Positions 63,552 through 64,000 of a stretch of 64,000 bases of DNA are shown here, piece by piece (within the stretch, counting starts at the first letter, position 1; each line of letters begins with the position of its first letter). This DNA is from Candidatus Parachristensenella avicola (GTDB lineage Bacteria; Bacillota; Clostridia; Christensenellales; UMGS416), in the NCBI GenBank assembly GCA_904420205.1, contig CAJFUN010000034.1:1-64000 (forward strand), in the 5' to 3' direction. Both the position numbers and the translations under genes were made by a program. The notes beneath the pieces are model-generated. The model was not told the DNA's origin. It ran no database searches and saw only the letters and a program-made list of their open reading frames with translations.

Positions 63552-64000
63552 TCAGGCAGCGCCACGCCACTGACGCAGCAGGTTCCGCCAATAATCGACC
63601 AGCCCCGGTGCGGCGATGTCCCGGTCGACAACGAGATCCGTTTCCGCAATCACATCTTCCCCCATCAGGATGCGCGCTTTGCCTATCACGTCGCCGGCAA
63701 TCAAGGGCGGCTCAATATTCTCCTGCAGGGTAATCTCAACCTCCGGCTCGGCCTCCCCCTTTTCGATCAGGGCGGATAAGTCCTCCTTGGCCAGCACATT
63801 AAAGACGCCTTCCGTCAGGCCCGGAATCTCAACGCCTTCCTGAACTACGTCCCCGGCCGCGTAAAAGCGCTTGGTTTCATAGTTAGAAAATCCATAATTG
63901 AGCAGTTTTTCCGCTTCGGCAAAGCGAGTTTTGCTGTCAGCTCCGCCCAGCACCACCGCAATCATGCGCGTATCGCCTTTTTGAGCGCTGGCGCTTAGGC
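63552..64000 (-). CDS. D-alanyl-D-alanine carboxypeptidase (DacF type), C-terminal part
   Basis: The frame is open past the right edge of the window, so only the C-terminal part of about 149 residues is seen. MIAVVLGGADSKTRFAEAEKLLNYGFSNYET is the standard end of the catalytic domain (in two parts), followed by the C-terminal beta domain that holds the enzyme near the membrane (about 100 residues), ending LVDYWRNLLRQWRGAA, an amphipathic tail. DacF trims spore or cell-wall peptidoglycan. The start codon and the Ser-x-x-Lys site lie outside the window. Confidence 0.92.
   Translation of the reverse strand, partial: LSASAQKGDTRMIAVVLGGADSKTRFAEAEKLLNYGFSNYETKRFYAAGDVVQEGVEIPGLTEGVFNVLAKEDLSALIEKGEAEPEVEITLQENIEPPLIAGDVIGKARILMGEDVIAETDLVVDRDIAAPGLVDYWRNLLRQWRGAA

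Noticed and set aside
1..64000. CRISPR array, rRNA or intact insertion sequence
   Set aside because: No regularly spaced direct repeats, no rRNA-like sequence and no complete transposase with terminal repeats were seen.

Overview
The window reads as a chromosomal segment of a spore-forming, anaerobic member of the Bacillota, most likely class Clostridia. This is inferred from a GerW/YtfJ sporulation protein, ScpA/ScpB, a DacF-type D,D-carboxypeptidase, a CggR-type glycolytic regulator, a sodium-pumping decarboxylase operon, an RACo-like activator with a ferredoxin domain, and many carbohydrate enzymes typical of gut or sediment clostridia. It is moderately GC-rich. No rRNA, CRISPR array, phage or intact insertion sequence was found. 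Two tRNA genes (Gln-CUG, Arg-CCG) have the CCA end encoded.

Layout. 0-2.6 kb: tRNA-Gln and two separately transcribed Gfo/Idh/MocA oxidoreductases. 2.65-6.6 kb: a MerR regulator fused to a methyltransferase-like domain, behind a promoter with the 19-bp spacer typical of MerR control, followed without gaps by two ABC exporter subunits, the first of which lacks its ATPase domain. 6.6-9.5 kb: a serine beta-lactamase-like hydrolase, a YcxB-like membrane protein and a GH99/WbsX-like protein. 9.6-12.8 kb: two adjacent short MutS-like ATPases. 12.9-13.9 kb: an alkylation-repair pair (MGMT-type and AlkD-type). 14.1-17.9 kb: a large FtsX-type permease and a membrane-anchored beta-sandwich protein. 18-22.8 kb, minus strand: cggR-pgk-tpiA-gpmI, lacking gapA and eno. 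22.9-27.4 kb: TrmL, an esterase, a condensation-fold acyltransferase, a zinc-ribbon membrane protein and a P-loop kinase-like protein. 27.5-30.6 kb: a YgiQ radical SAM protein and an LCP cell-wall protein. 30.8-38.7 kb: a lipoprotein, a large secreted protein with calcium-loop motifs, a large glycoside hydrolase and an SGNH hydrolase.

38.7-40.0 kb holds no intact gene and looks like decayed DNA. 40.0-43.5 kb: tRNA-Arg, a PucR/CdaR-type regulator, a MalK/MsmX-type sugar ABC ATPase and an AraD-like epimerase. 43.6-47.3 kb: argB-argD-argF plus a GNAT acetyltransferase behind a promoter overlapped by ArgR-like boxes. 47.4-52.5 kb: an RACo-like protein and an RlmI-like rRNA methyltransferase on the minus strand, then a short pyruvate kinase and a fructokinase on the plus strand. 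52.5-54.7 kb: a BlaI-type repressor and an M56 sensor protease with twin palindromic operators. 55-60.1 kb: mmdA-oadG-biotin carrier-oadB-oadA. 60.2-64 kb: an RluB-type pseudouridine synthase, GerW and a DUF2953 protein, scpA-scpB and a partial dacF.

No complete, clearly new defence or biosynthesis system was found. The strongest candidates for something unusual are the MerR-methyltransferase/ABC set, the twin MutS-like pair with Asn in place of Asp in Walker B, the decarboxylase operon carrying two kinds of carboxyltransferase, and the M56 sensor whose extracellular domain is not penicillin-binding.
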